Shown: in pieces, positions 53,347 through 62,727 of the stretch
Numbering within the stretch: position 1 is the stretch's first letter
How the letters are laid out: each line of letters begins with the position of its first letter
Assembly (NCBI GenBank): GCA_041287495.1
Contig: JBEULE010000040.1
Location: forward strand, 124,001 to 188,000
DNA from: JAOABC01 sp041287495
Lineage (GTDB): Bacteria > Aquificota > Aquificia > Aquificales > Hydrogenothermaceae
DNA length: 64,000 nt
Direction of reading: 5' to 3'
The notes under the pieces: model-generated
The model's database searches: none
Told to the model about the DNA's origin: nothing
Seen by the model: the letters and a program-made list of their open reading frames with translations, nothing else
Program-made: the position numbers and the translations under genes

Positions 53347-54997
53347 GATAAAAAATCAGATTATAGATAAATTAAAGGAACATATACCAGAAGTCTTACA
53401 GATAGAAGATAAGGTAGTGATAGAGATACCAAAAAATGAAAAGTTAGGAGATTTTTCAACTAACATAGCTTTTTTACTTACAAAGATAGTTAAAAAACCT
53501 CCGATTCAGATAGCCGGGCAGATAAAAGAGATTTTGGAAAATCTTCCCATATTTTCAAAGGTTGAAGTAGCAGGAGCCGGATTTTTAAACTTCTTTCTGT
53601 CAGATAAATTTTATCACTCAATTTTACAGAAAGCTGTAAATGAAGGTGATAGGTTTGGTGAACAGAGAGAAAAAAATAAAGGGAAGATAAATATTGAGTT
53701 TGTAAGTGCTAATCCAACAGGTCCACTTCATCTTGGACACGGAAGAGGTGCGGTTGTAGGAAAGATACTGTCAGAAATTTATTCTTACACAGGTTATAAA
53801 GTTGAAAGGGAGTTTTATGTCAACGATGCCGGAAATCAGATAAGGAAACTTGGGGAGTCTATTTATGCAAGAATTAGACAGATAGAGGAACCTGATTATC
53901 CTTTTCCGGAAGATGGATACCACGGAGATTATATAAAAGACATAGCAAAGGAGCTCTATCTTCTTGAAAGGGAAAAAATTCTATCTATGATTTCTGAATA
54001 TGATGCTATTGAGTTTTGTGCAAATTATGGTAAAAACTATCTTCTTGACAGGATAAAAGAGGACTTAAAGCTTATAGATGTAGAGTTTGATATATGGTAT
54101 AGTGAAAAATATCTGTATGAACATGGAAAAGTGGAAGAAGCTATAAAGTTTCTTGAAGAAAAAGGTATGATTTATGAGAAAGATGGAGCCCTTTGGCTAA
54201 AAACTACTCTCTATGGAGATGATAAAGATAGAGTTATAAGAAAATCTGATGGAAGTTATACTTACTTTGCCGGAGATATAGCTTATCATTTTGATAAGTA
54301 TAGAAGAGGTTATGACTTTATAATAAATATATGGGGATCTGACCATCATGGATATTTTCCAAGATTAAAGGCTGCTGTTATGAGTTTTGGAGTGTCAGAA
54401 GATTGGATAAAAGTTCTGTTTATTCAGCTAGTTAAACTATTTAAAGATGGAAAAGAAGTTAAAATGTCAAAGAGATCCGGAGATTTCATAACATTAAGGG
54501 AGCTTGTCGAAGAAGTAGGAAAGGACCCGGTTATATACTTCTTTGCATCAAAAGATAGTGATACACATCTTAACTTTGATATAGATGTTGCCCTTGAAAA
54601 AAGTTCAGAAAATCCAGTTTTCTATATCCAGTATGCCCATGCGAGAATATCAAGTGTATTTAGAGAAGCTAAAGAGAGATTTGCAGTAGATCCGGAAACA
54701 GATTTTACTTCAAAACTCCAATTATTAAAAGAAGATGCCGAAAAGTCTATTATGAAGTATGTTGCAGCAATTCCAGATTTAATATACGAAGCAGCATTAA
54801 AAAATCAGCCCCATAAAATAACAGCAATTACTTATGAACTTGCTTCAAGGTTCCATAAATATTACAACACACATAAGTTTTTAATGGAAGATGACAGAGA
54901 ACTTATGATGGCAAGACTTTACCTTTTAAAATCAGTTAGAAATGTTTTAAGAACATTATTTAGAATTATGGGGATTACTCCAGTAGAGAGGATGTGA
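53336..54997 (+). CDS. argS: Arginyl-tRNA synthetase
   Basis: The 553-residue class I enzyme starts at TTG with AGAGGAGAG upstream. It has an N-terminal Add-1 domain, the HIGH-type motif SANPTGPLHLGHGRGAVVG near 123, DDKDRVIRKSDGSYTYFAGDIAYH (in two parts: RKSDGSYTYFAGDIAYH), a KMSKRSGD loop near 378, and a DALR anticodon domain at the C-terminus. It is complete. Confidence 0.96.
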   Translation: MKSEIKNQIIDKLKEHIPEVLQIEDKVVIEIPKNEKLGDFSTNIAFLLTKIVKKPPIQIAGQIKEILENLPIFSKVEVAGAGFLNFFLSDKFYHSILQKAVNEGDRFGEQREKNKGKINIEFVSANPTGPLHLGHGRGAVVGKILSEIYSYTGYKVEREFYVNDAGNQIRKLGESIYARIRQIEEPDYPFPEDGYHGDYIKDIAKELYLLEREKILSMISEYDAIEFCANYGKNYLLDRIKEDLKLIDVEFDIWYSEKYLYEHGKVEEAIKFLEEKGMIYEKDGALWLKTTLYGDDKDRVIRKSDGSYTYFAGDIAYHFDKYRRGYDFIINIWGSDHHGYFPRLKAAVMSFGVSEDWIKVLFIQLVKLFKDGKEVKMSKRSGDFITLRELVEEVGKDPVIYFFASKDSDTHLNFDIDVALEKSSENPVFYIQYAHARISSVFREAKERFAVDPETDFTSKLQLLKEDAEKSIMKYVAAIPDLIYEAALKNQPHKITAITYELASRFHKYYNTHKFLMEDDRELMMARLYLLKSVRNVLRTLFRIMGITPVERM

Positions 54998-54998
54998 T

Positions 54999-55916
54999 AT
55001 GGAGAATAGAGATTTAAAAGATGTGTTTAAAACTGTGAAGGAAAAAAAGAAGAAGGAAAAGATAGAGAGACTTTTGATATATATGTCCGGGATACTACTC
55101 ACTCTTGTGTTTGTTGCAATAGGACTTAACTTTTTCTCTGGAAAAGATAAAAATCAGGTATCAGAGCCGGATATAAAGATAGTAAAAGATATAAATCAAC
55201 CTTCTGCTCCGCCTCAAATTCCAGCAGAAGAGAAACTACAAGAAGTTAAGATACCTCAATCAAATCAAAATTCACAGACAATACAACAACCTCAGACTGT
55301 AAATCAACCTCAAGTTATAAATCAACCTGAAAACCAAAAACCTATACAAACAACCAAGCCGACACAAAATATTAGTAACCTTCAGCAGGTTCAAAATAAC
55401 AATCCTCCTGTAAAATCTCAACCTAAAAAAGAAGAAACTGTAAAACAAAAAACCGAACCTAAAGAACCTAAACCAGCTACAATAAAAGAAACAAAAGAAG
55501 TAAATACACAACCTAAAAAAGAAGAAAAGTCTGAATCTAAATATCAAGTAGCAAAAGAAGAAAAAAGTCAATCTAAAAAAGAGGAAACTCATAAAGATAA
55601 AAAAGTTGCTAAAGCTACAGAATCCACAGAAACTACGAAGAAACCAGAGCCTATCAATAAAAAAACTCAAAAACAGACAGAGTCTAAAAATGAAGTGTTA
55701 TCTCTTGTTACATCTGGATATTTCTCTATACAAACCGGAGCTTTCAGTAGCAGAGAGAGGGCATTAGCAGAAAAGTCTAAATATAAAGATGCTTTTATAA
55801 TTGAAGAAAATGGCCTTTACAAAGTGTTAGTTGGAAAATTTAAATCTGACAAAGAAGCAAGAGAGTATAGAGCAGAGAATAATATACCTGGTTTTATTAA
55901 GAGAATAAATAATTGA
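54999..55916 (+). CDS. SPOR-domain membrane protein
   Basis: The 305-residue protein has a cytoplasmic basic start, one membrane helix (about 24-43), a long periplasmic low-complexity linker (about 60-235, rich in Gln, Lys, Pro, Glu with repeated QPKKEE-like units), and a C-terminal SPOR domain (about 235-302, YFSIQTGAFSSRERA). SPOR domains bind denuded peptidoglycan at division sites. The layout matches FtsN or DedD-like division proteins. Which one cannot be decided. Confidence 0.82.
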   Translation: MENRDLKDVFKTVKEKKKKEKIERLLIYMSGILLTLVFVAIGLNFFSGKDKNQVSEPDIKIVKDINQPSAPPQIPAEEKLQEVKIPQSNQNSQTIQQPQTVNQPQVINQPENQKPIQTTKPTQNISNLQQVQNNNPPVKSQPKKEETVKQKTEPKEPKPATIKETKEVNTQPKKEEKSESKYQVAKEEKSQSKKEETHKDKKVAKATESTETTKKPEPINKKTQKQTESKNEVLSLVTSGYFSIQTGAFSSRERALAEKSKYKDAFIIEENGLYKVLVGKFKSDKEAREYRAENNIPGFIKRINN

Positions 55917-56569
55917 TAGATATATTACTTTCCCCTGTTGTAGGAGCCTTTATAGGTTACTTTACAAATTGGTTAGCTATTAAGATGATATTCAGACCTT
56001 TTGAACCAAAATACATCTTTGGAATAAGGATTCCTTTCACACCTGGACTTATACCAAAAAGTAAAGGAGAGATATCAAGAAAAATTGCAAAAACTATCGT
56101 ATCCCATCTCTTAACTACAGAGAAGCTTCACGTATTGTTTGACAATGAAGATTTCAAAAATAGTCTTAATCAGACGGTAAATAAGATAGTAGATAAAGCT
56201 TTTGAAGACCTAATTGAAAGCTTTAAAAAATCACTGTCAGATGAGGTTAAAATAGGATTTATTCAAGGAATGATAACTAATCTTTCAGAAAGATTAAAAG
56301 AAAAACTAAAACCAAAAATTACAGAAAAGTTATCCTCCCATATAGAATCTGGAGTAGAAGATTATCTTAAAGGAGACTTTATAACTGTTTTGGCAAAGAT
56401 AGACTTGGAAGGTATGATATACGATACACTTATGGAAGTTGATATACAGACTCTTGAAGAGATAATATTAGGTTTCTCAAAAAAACAGCTTAAATACATA
56501 ACAAATTTAGGTGGAGTTTTAGGATTTATTATAGGTGTCTTTCAGGTTATACTGTCTAAGATTTTTTAA
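55913..56569 (+). CDS. DUF445 family membrane protein
   Basis: The 218-residue product starts at TTG and has the DUF445 opening GAFIGYFTNWLAIKMIFRPFEP near 11-32 and PFTPGLIPKSKGEISRKIAKTI. One N-terminal and one C-terminal hydrophobic segment (LGGVLGFIIGVFQVIL) flank a helical domain. Family function is unknown; members are near membrane or division genes. It overlaps the SPOR gene by four bases. An 80-bp AT-rich gap follows before dnaG. Confidence 0.82.
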   Translation: MIDILLSPVVGAFIGYFTNWLAIKMIFRPFEPKYIFGIRIPFTPGLIPKSKGEISRKIAKTIVSHLLTTEKLHVLFDNEDFKNSLNQTVNKIVDKAFEDLIESFKKSLSDEVKIGFIQGMITNLSERLKEKLKPKITEKLSSHIESGVEDYLKGDFITVLAKIDLEGMIYDTLMEVDIQTLEEIILGFSKKQLKYITNLGGVLGFIIGVFQVILSKIF

Positions 56570-56649
56570 ACTTGAAAAATTTTTTTTACTTAATAAATTT
56601 TATAACTGTTTCAATTAAAAAAATTCAAATAATAAGTTAAGGTGGTTTA

Positions 56650-58314
56650 ATGGCTATATCGCCTCAGACAGTTGAAGAAGTTCAAGCTGTTGCCAATGTT
56701 TATGATATTATATCGGATTATTTACCCCTGAAAAAAATCGGCGTAAATTACGTAGCACTCTGTCCTTTTCATACCGAAAAAACACCATCTTTTGTTGTGT
56801 CTCCTACAAAAAATATATTCAAATGTTTTGGATGTGGTATAAGTGGTGATGCTATCAAATTTGTTATGGAGTATGAGAAGATTTCCTTCTCAGAAGCTAT
56901 AGTAAAAATAGCAAACAGATACGGTATAAAAGTTAAATATACTGGTAAAGATATAGAGGCAGAAAACAGGCCTATATACGAGGTTATGTCAAAAATTGCC
57001 CAATTTTACCAAGAAAATCTCTATCTTAAAGAAGAAGTTAAAAACTATATCAAACAGAGAGATATATCACCTTCTGTTATTAGACATTTCAGTTTAGGTT
57101 ACTCTCCAAAAGAAGAGGGAAAATTTGAAAGTTTCTGTAAGGAAAGTGGTATAGATATTAATCTTTTAAAGGAGATTGGAATACTTTCCGAAGGAAAAAT
57201 TACAGATAAATTTAGAGGAAGATTGATATTTCCTATAAGAGACTTAAAAGGGAATATTGTAGCTTTTGGCGGCAGAGCTATACAGTCCGGAGTTTTGCCT
57301 AAGTATCTTAACTCCCCTGAGAGTAAAATTTATAACAAAAGTAAAGTTTTATATGGACTGTTTGAGAATATAGAATTTATAAAGGAAAGTGGTGAGGTTA
57401 TCATAGTAGAGGGATACATGGATTTGATTTCCCTATGGCAGATAGGTATTAAAAATGTAGTTGCTACCTTAGGAACAGCTTTTACAGAGGGACATGTAAA
57501 TCTTCTAAAAAGATTTGTAAAAAAGGCTTATATCATGTTTGATAGTGATGAAGCTGGAAAGAAGGCATCAATTAAAGCAGCAAAGACTCTCCTTTCCGAA
57601 GGTATAACTCCGATGTATGTATTCTATCAAGGATTCAAAGACCCTGATGAACTATCAAAAGCTGGAATTAAAACTGTAAAAGAGATATTAAAAAACTCAG
57701 AAGATTTTCTTATCTTCCTTGTAAATAGGATAAAACAAACAAAAGACATTGAAGATGTAAAAGAGAGATTAAAGATTTATCAGAAGTTATACGAGATAGT
57801 TATAGATATTCTCAGAAGTATAAAAGAGTATCAGATAAGATATTCATACATATCAGTTATATCCCAAGAACTTGGTATTCCAGCTTCTAAACTTCAGACT
57901 GATATAGGAATACTAAAAACTCCACAAATTGAATTTAAAGAAAAAGACGAGTCTAAATTAACAAAGCTTTCAGCTACAGAAAAGGCTATACTTAAAACAG
58001 CTTACTATAACCCTTTATTATTGAAAAACTGTGATTTTTGTGATAAAATAAATATTTCTAAAATTTTGATGTACTATTTTGATTTTATAAAAAATGCCAC
58101 ACCAGAGGAATATGAAGAGTTAAGACCAGAAATTGATAAAATACCCGTTTCCATTCCAGAAGATCAATTCTATAAAATATTACAAAAACTTCATCAACGG
58201 CGTGTTCAAGAGGAAGAGAGATTGATTTATTCTGTCCTTCCAGAAGAAGAAAAGGAGAAATTTTTATCTAAGTTAATTCAAGAAAGAAAATCTAATAAGG
58301 AGGTTTTGATATGA
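56650..58314 (+). CDS. dnaG: DNA primase
   Basis: DnaG makes RNA primers for replication. The 554-residue protein has the CHC2 zinc finger (CPFHTEKTPSF at about 38-48, then CFGCG), the TOPRIM catalytic region (VEGYMDLISL near 255 and MFDSDEAGKKAS), and a C-terminal helicase-binding part. It is shorter at the C-terminus than E. coli DnaG. rpoD follows in the ATGA overlap, the conserved dnaG-rpoD order. No clear promoter is visible in the gap before it. Confidence 0.94.
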   Translation: MAISPQTVEEVQAVANVYDIISDYLPLKKIGVNYVALCPFHTEKTPSFVVSPTKNIFKCFGCGISGDAIKFVMEYEKISFSEAIVKIANRYGIKVKYTGKDIEAENRPIYEVMSKIAQFYQENLYLKEEVKNYIKQRDISPSVIRHFSLGYSPKEEGKFESFCKESGIDINLLKEIGILSEGKITDKFRGRLIFPIRDLKGNIVAFGGRAIQSGVLPKYLNSPESKIYNKSKVLYGLFENIEFIKESGEVIIVEGYMDLISLWQIGIKNVVATLGTAFTEGHVNLLKRFVKKAYIMFDSDEAGKKASIKAAKTLLSEGITPMYVFYQGFKDPDELSKAGIKTVKEILKNSEDFLIFLVNRIKQTKDIEDVKERLKIYQKLYEIVIDILRSIKEYQIRYSYISVISQELGIPASKLQTDIGILKTPQIEFKEKDESKLTKLSATEKAILKTAYYNPLLLKNCDFCDKINISKILMYYFDFIKNATPEEYEELRPEIDKIPVSIPEDQFYKILQKLHQRRVQEEERLIYSVLPEEEKEKFLSKLIQERKSNKEVLI

Positions 58315-60086
58315 TTTCAAATCTCTATGAAAGAGATGATGTAAAAACCCTTATAAATCTGGCAAGAGAAAAAGGATATGTTACCCATTCTGAGATAACA
58401 AAGTATGTAGATGAAGAATTTTTTACTTCCGATGAAAAACTTGAAATGCTTATTGAGTATCTTAATGAACTGAATATTGATGTGAGAGATGATCAAAATA
58501 TTACCTCCGAAGAAGATATATCTGAATACCTTGGTATAGACCTTGATAGTGATGTTTGGTCTAAGGCAGATGATCCTGTAAAGTTATACTTAAGAGAGAT
58601 GGGGAAAATACCTCTTTTAACGAGAGATGAAGAGATCAGATATGCAAAAGAGATAGAAAGAGGGAGGAAAAAAGTTTTTAGAGGACTTCTCAGAACATCT
58701 TTTTTAACTGAGAGATTGTTAGATGAATGGGCAAAAGTTATAGATGGAAAAATAAAGGTTCAGGATATCCTAAGTATAGAAGAGCCGGATCAGGAGATGG
58801 AAGATAAGGAAGATTTATCTGAAGATACCAATTATGGATTTGAGAATCCAGATAGTTTTGATAAAATTACAGCTGACTTTATTAAAAAAGGTATGGAACT
58901 TGCAATTCTATACAGAGACCTAAAAGAAAAAGAAAAGAGATATCTTGAAGAGCAGAGCTTAGAAGCAAAGAAAGATTTTGTATGGCAACATGCAAAACTA
59001 AATAGATTTATAAAGCAACTTAACATTAAATTTACAAAACTGGATAAATTTGCAGATGAACTTAAGGACCTTTACACAAAGTTAAGAAAAAGTGAAAGAG
59101 ATTATGAGAAGAGAATAAAGATTATTCAGAAGATAAGTCAGGATATAGATAAATTATTAGATGGTTCATATGAAAAGGATCCTGAATTGTTGAAAAAGAT
59201 AGAAGAAAACGGTTTTTCCTTTGGAAGATTTGAGATATTGAGAACGGAAACGTTAAGACTTAAAAATGAGATAGAAGAGCTTAAAGAAAAAATTGGTACT
59301 GTACCTTCAGAGTTCGAACATGTTATAGATCTTATACAGGAAGGAAGGAATGAGATAAACAATGTTAAACAGATTATGGTTAAAGCAAACTTAAGACTTG
59401 TAGTTTCTATAGCTAAAAAGTATACAAACAGAGGTTTACAGTTCCTTGATTTGATACAAGAAGGAAATATAGGTCTTATGAAAGCTGTTGATAAGTACGA
59501 TTACAAAAGGGGATATAAATTCTCAACTTACGCAACATGGTGGATAAGACAAGCTATAACAAGAGCAATAGCAGATCAAGCAAGGACGATAAGAATACCA
59601 GTTCATATGATAGAAACTATCAATAAACTTATTAGAGTGTCAAGGTCTTTAGTTCAGGAACTTGGAAGAGAACCTACTCCCGAAGAGATAGCTAAGAAAG
59701 TAGGAATGTCGGCAGACAAAGTGAGAAAGATACTAAGAACTTCTCAGGAACCTATATCTCTTGAAACACCTATTGGTACAGATGAAGAATCCCATCTTAG
59801 AGACTTTATTGAGGATAAAACAGTGTTATCTCCAGAAGCACATGTCCTTAAAAATGCTCTAAGGGCTCAACTTGATGAAGTTTTATCTACCCTTTCTGAA
59901 AGGGAGGAACAGGTTTTAAGGTATAGATTTGGTCTGGAAGATGATACTGAACATACACTTGAACAGGTAGGTAAAAGATTTGGAGTAACAAGAGAGAGAA
60001 TAAGACAGATAGAGGCAAAAGCTCTAAGAAAATTAAGACATCCTCACAGGGCAAAATATCTAAAACCTTTTATAGAAGGTGAGTAA
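58311..60086 (+). CDS. rpoD: Primary sigma factor RpoD
   Basis: RpoD directs RNA polymerase to housekeeping promoters. The 591-residue protein has region 1.1/1.2 (DPVKLYLREMGKIPLL near 85), a non-conserved spacer of about 200 residues, region 2 (NLRLVVSIAKKYTNRGLQFLD, and TWWIRQAITRAIADQ), region 3, and region 4 with the -35 helix-turn-helix (VGKRFGVTRERIRQIEAKALRKL). AAGGAGG precedes the ATG. It ends directly against the convergent fusion gene. Confidence 0.96.
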   Translation: MISNLYERDDVKTLINLAREKGYVTHSEITKYVDEEFFTSDEKLEMLIEYLNELNIDVRDDQNITSEEDISEYLGIDLDSDVWSKADDPVKLYLREMGKIPLLTRDEEIRYAKEIERGRKKVFRGLLRTSFLTERLLDEWAKVIDGKIKVQDILSIEEPDQEMEDKEDLSEDTNYGFENPDSFDKITADFIKKGMELAILYRDLKEKEKRYLEEQSLEAKKDFVWQHAKLNRFIKQLNIKFTKLDKFADELKDLYTKLRKSERDYEKRIKIIQKISQDIDKLLDGSYEKDPELLKKIEENGFSFGRFEILRTETLRLKNEIEELKEKIGTVPSEFEHVIDLIQEGRNEINNVKQIMVKANLRLVVSIAKKYTNRGLQFLDLIQEGNIGLMKAVDKYDYKRGYKFSTYATWWIRQAITRAIADQARTIRIPVHMIETINKLIRVSRSLVQELGREPTPEEIAKKVGMSADKVRKILRTSQEPISLETPIGTDEESHLRDFIEDKTVLSPEAHVLKNALRAQLDEVLSTLSEREEQVLRYRFGLEDDTEHTLEQVGKRFGVTRERIRQIEAKALRKLRHPHRAKYLKPFIEGE

Positions 60087-61685
60087 TTAAGTCCCAGAGG
60101 TAGCTTTGGCTATCTCTTTCTCCCAATTTTCCCAAATCTCTCTTCCATCTAAAGAAAAATTTTTATCTCTGTAAGGAATAGCAAATCTTGAGTTTTTTAT
60201 TTTTTCTATCTCTTCTTTTGGTAAATCCTGTAAACTTCCGTATTTTGTTGCCAGTAATGAAGGAGTTCTCCTTCCTACAGGAGATATATAGCCTATCTTA
60301 AATCCAGCTTCTAAAAGTCCTACTTTTACTGGTATAGCATTTGAATATGTTAAAAACACTCCATCATCTTTTATTATTTCATATAAAACTTTGAATATAT
60401 CTAAAGTCCACATCTCAGTATTTACTTTTGGAGAAAATGGATCATAAAAAATCGTATCAAACTTTTTTCCTACTCTTTTTAAAAGGTTTATTATCTTCCT
60501 TCCTTCATCTATCAAAACTGATAAGTTTATACCATTTTTTTCTGCTTTAAAGCCTTTTATCTCTTCACCAGCTATATTAATTACAACCTCATTTAATGAA
60601 AGTATAAACTGATACTCCTCTGATAGACTTTCTGGGTAGCTAATTTTTTTTATATTTTCAAGGAAGTTTATATCTTTCTCTATTGAGATTATTTCTAAAA
60701 CTGGATTTTCCGAGATAGTTTTTGCAAAGTTTATAGCAGTTGCTACATTGTATCCAAGACCAAACCCTACATCTAAGATACTTACCGGCTTTCCTTTTTC
60801 TAAAAGATTTTTTATGTTAGAAGGTTTTACAAACTTTTCAAGACTTTCTGTATATGCACCAGCTTTTGTACTGTGGTATGCCTCTTTATATTCAAAGTTA
60901 TAGATAGTTTTGGTTTTGTCTCTCGTTATAACAACTCCATCTATGAATTTAAAGTCTGGAATTGATTTTATATATCTAAGTTCAAATAGATACTCTGAAA
61001 AAAGTAAAAGAGATTCTATATGTTTTTCTGTTAATGAGTAATCAAGGTTTTTAAGATAACTTTTAATAGAGTTGTCTAAATTTGTATCATCTAAGGATTT
61101 AAAGAAATTTTCTTTATTTTCTTTGAGTTGATTATATAAGTTTAAAACTTCTTCCCTATTTTTAAAGAATGTGTCTTTATTTACACACCATAGGGCAAAT
61201 GTAAAGGGTAGTCCTGTATAATCAAACCATATTTTAGAAAGGTCAAAACAGTATTTAAAATACTGTTGAATCTCAAGAGCTTTATCTCCTATAACCAAGA
61301 TAGTCTCTTTATTTTTTATAGAGTCAAAATATTTATAGTTTGGTTTTTTATTCAAAAATTTCTCAAATATAACCTTTGTAAGTAATACCGAGGTTTTTGA
61401 CTCTTTTGTAAGATAAACGATATCAACATCTTCCAGAGGTTTATTTGAAAGTATGGCAACAGATTTAACATCTTTATATCCAGAGATAGATATATCCGGA
61501 AATATAAAGTATCTGTAGTAATGCTCTATATACTCTCCGGAGGAAACTATACCAACATCTATTTTCCCTTCAAATAACATTTTATTGAGATTTGAGGGAT
61601 AATCTCGTACAACATCTATGTTTTTAACAAACTCTATACCAAAAGGTATAGTGTTTTTGTAATCTATAAATCCTACTTTTAACAT
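60087..61685 (-). CDS. Fusion of MqnA (menaquinone synthesis) and MnmC2 (tRNA methyltransferase)
   Basis: The 532-residue protein joins two unrelated enzymes. Residues 1 to about 230 are MqnA-like (chorismate dehydratase of the futalosine menaquinone pathway), opening KVGFIDYKNTIPFG and with DVGIVSSGEYIEHYYRYFIF. Residues about 240-530 are MnmC methyltransferase-like, with the SAM site ILDVGFGLGYNVA, the YDPFSPKVNTEMWT motif (DxFxPxxNPxMW in the family), and SNAIPVKVGLLEAGF. MnmC2 makes the last methylation of 5-methylaminomethyl-2-thiouridine-34 in tRNA. I see no stop or frame problem at the join. The DUF752 form known in Aquifex is a stand-alone protein. Confidence 0.85.
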   Translation of the reverse strand: MLKVGFIDYKNTIPFGIEFVKNIDVVRDYPSNLNKMLFEGKIDVGIVSSGEYIEHYYRYFIFPDISISGYKDVKSVAILSNKPLEDVDIVYLTKESKTSVLLTKVIFEKFLNKKPNYKYFDSIKNKETILVIGDKALEIQQYFKYCFDLSKIWFDYTGLPFTFALWCVNKDTFFKNREEVLNLYNQLKENKENFFKSLDDTNLDNSIKSYLKNLDYSLTEKHIESLLLFSEYLFELRYIKSIPDFKFIDGVVITRDKTKTIYNFEYKEAYHSTKAGAYTESLEKFVKPSNIKNLLEKGKPVSILDVGFGLGYNVATAINFAKTISENPVLEIISIEKDINFLENIKKISYPESLSEEYQFILSLNEVVINIAGEEIKGFKAEKNGINLSVLIDEGRKIINLLKRVGKKFDTIFYDPFSPKVNTEMWTLDIFKVLYEIIKDDGVFLTYSNAIPVKVGLLEAGFKIGYISPVGRRTPSLLATKYGSLQDLPKEEIEKIKNSRFAIPYRDKNFSLDGREIWENWEKEIAKATSGT

Positions 61686-61692
61686 CTATCTT

Positions 61693-62727
61693 TCAATCAC
61701 CTTTTCCAAAAATAGAAAGTAAAAAAACTCTCAATCTAAATGCTAAACTACTGATTATAAATCCTAATATCAGGCTTAAAATGACTACTAAGATTGAATA
61801 TATATATGGATGTTGTAGAAGCAAGTAAGAAAATATATTATCAGGCAAAGGAGGTTGGTAAGTTTCCTTTTTCCCCTCTATAAGTTGAAATAGGCTGTAA
61901 ATTGCAACGGATAGCATAAGGAAAACTAATATAAGTTTGAGATAGTCTTTTTTCATCTTTTGTCCTATCAATGCTCCAAATAGGGCACCAAAGGATGAAC
62001 CTATAAGAAGTAAAAGTCCAAGGATTATATCAACCCCGTGATTAAAGATAGAGTGAAAGAATGTCAAAAAAGAAGCAACGAATATCATTTGGAATATACT
62101 TACAGCAACAGCCATCTGTATAGAGTAGCCTGCCATATACATAAGAGCTGGTGTTACAAGGTTACCACCACCTATCCCCATAATTGCAGAGAGTAGTCCT
62201 GATAAAATACCTACAAAAGCAGGGATAAATATAGATCTCTCTCCTACTTTAAACTCCGTTTTTAAAGGCAACCTATCGCAAAACTTTTTGATTTTACCCT
62301 CTTTATCTTCTTTACCTTTATTTTTCAATGTTTCAAACAACATAAATGTTCCCAATAAAAACAGATAAACTACATACACAGAGAGGACAAACTGCCTAAC
62401 ATTCCCAAACTGTTTAAAGTAGTTGATTATTAAAACTCCTATGATTCCTCCTATTATCCCAAATGCAACGATAAACAGACCCATCTTAATATCTACAAGT
62501 TTTGACCTTAGATAAGTTAAAAATCCGGAAAGGGAAGCTCCTATAATCTGACTTATAGATGTTCCGACAACTATAACAGAAGGAACTCCTAATTTTATAA
62601 GAATAGGATTGACTATTATCCCACCTCCTATTCCCAACATTCCAGATAGTATTCCAACCCAGAAGCCTATAAGAATAATCTCAAATAGGTTTACAGGAGT
62701 GTTTGCTATAGGAAGTATTATTTCCAT
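61693..62727 (-). CDS. TSUP-family sulfite/organosulfonate exporter-like protein (TauE/SafE)
   Basis: The 344-residue membrane protein has two homologous halves of about four helices each, with the repeated GILSGMLGIGGGIIVNPIL and GILSGLLSAIMGIGGGNLVTPAL-type motifs (residues about 27 and 177). Family members export sulfite, sulfoacetate or related small anions. In a sulfur oxidiser export of sulfur oxyanions is plausible but unproven. It lies between the fusion gene and trpB on the same strand with almost no gaps. A C-terminal extra helix follows the second half. Confidence 0.85.
   Translation of the reverse strand: MEIILPIANTPVNLFEIILIGFWVGILSGMLGIGGGIIVNPILIKLGVPSVIVVGTSISQIIGASLSGFLTYLRSKLVDIKMGLFIVAFGIIGGIIGVLIINYFKQFGNVRQFVLSVYVVYLFLLGTFMLFETLKNKGKEDKEGKIKKFCDRLPLKTEFKVGERSIFIPAFVGILSGLLSAIMGIGGGNLVTPALMYMAGYSIQMAVAVSIFQMIFVASFLTFFHSIFNHGVDIILGLLLLIGSSFGALFGALIGQKMKKDYLKLILVFLMLSVAIYSLFQLIEGKKETYQPPLPDNIFSYLLLQHPYIYSILVVILSLILGFIISSLAFRLRVFLLSIFGKGD

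Noticed and set aside
55272..55670. A 132-residue minus-strand frame opposite the SPOR gene
   Set aside because: It is the complement of the Lys/Gln/Pro linker and reads as a Phe/Arg/Leu run with no start signal.
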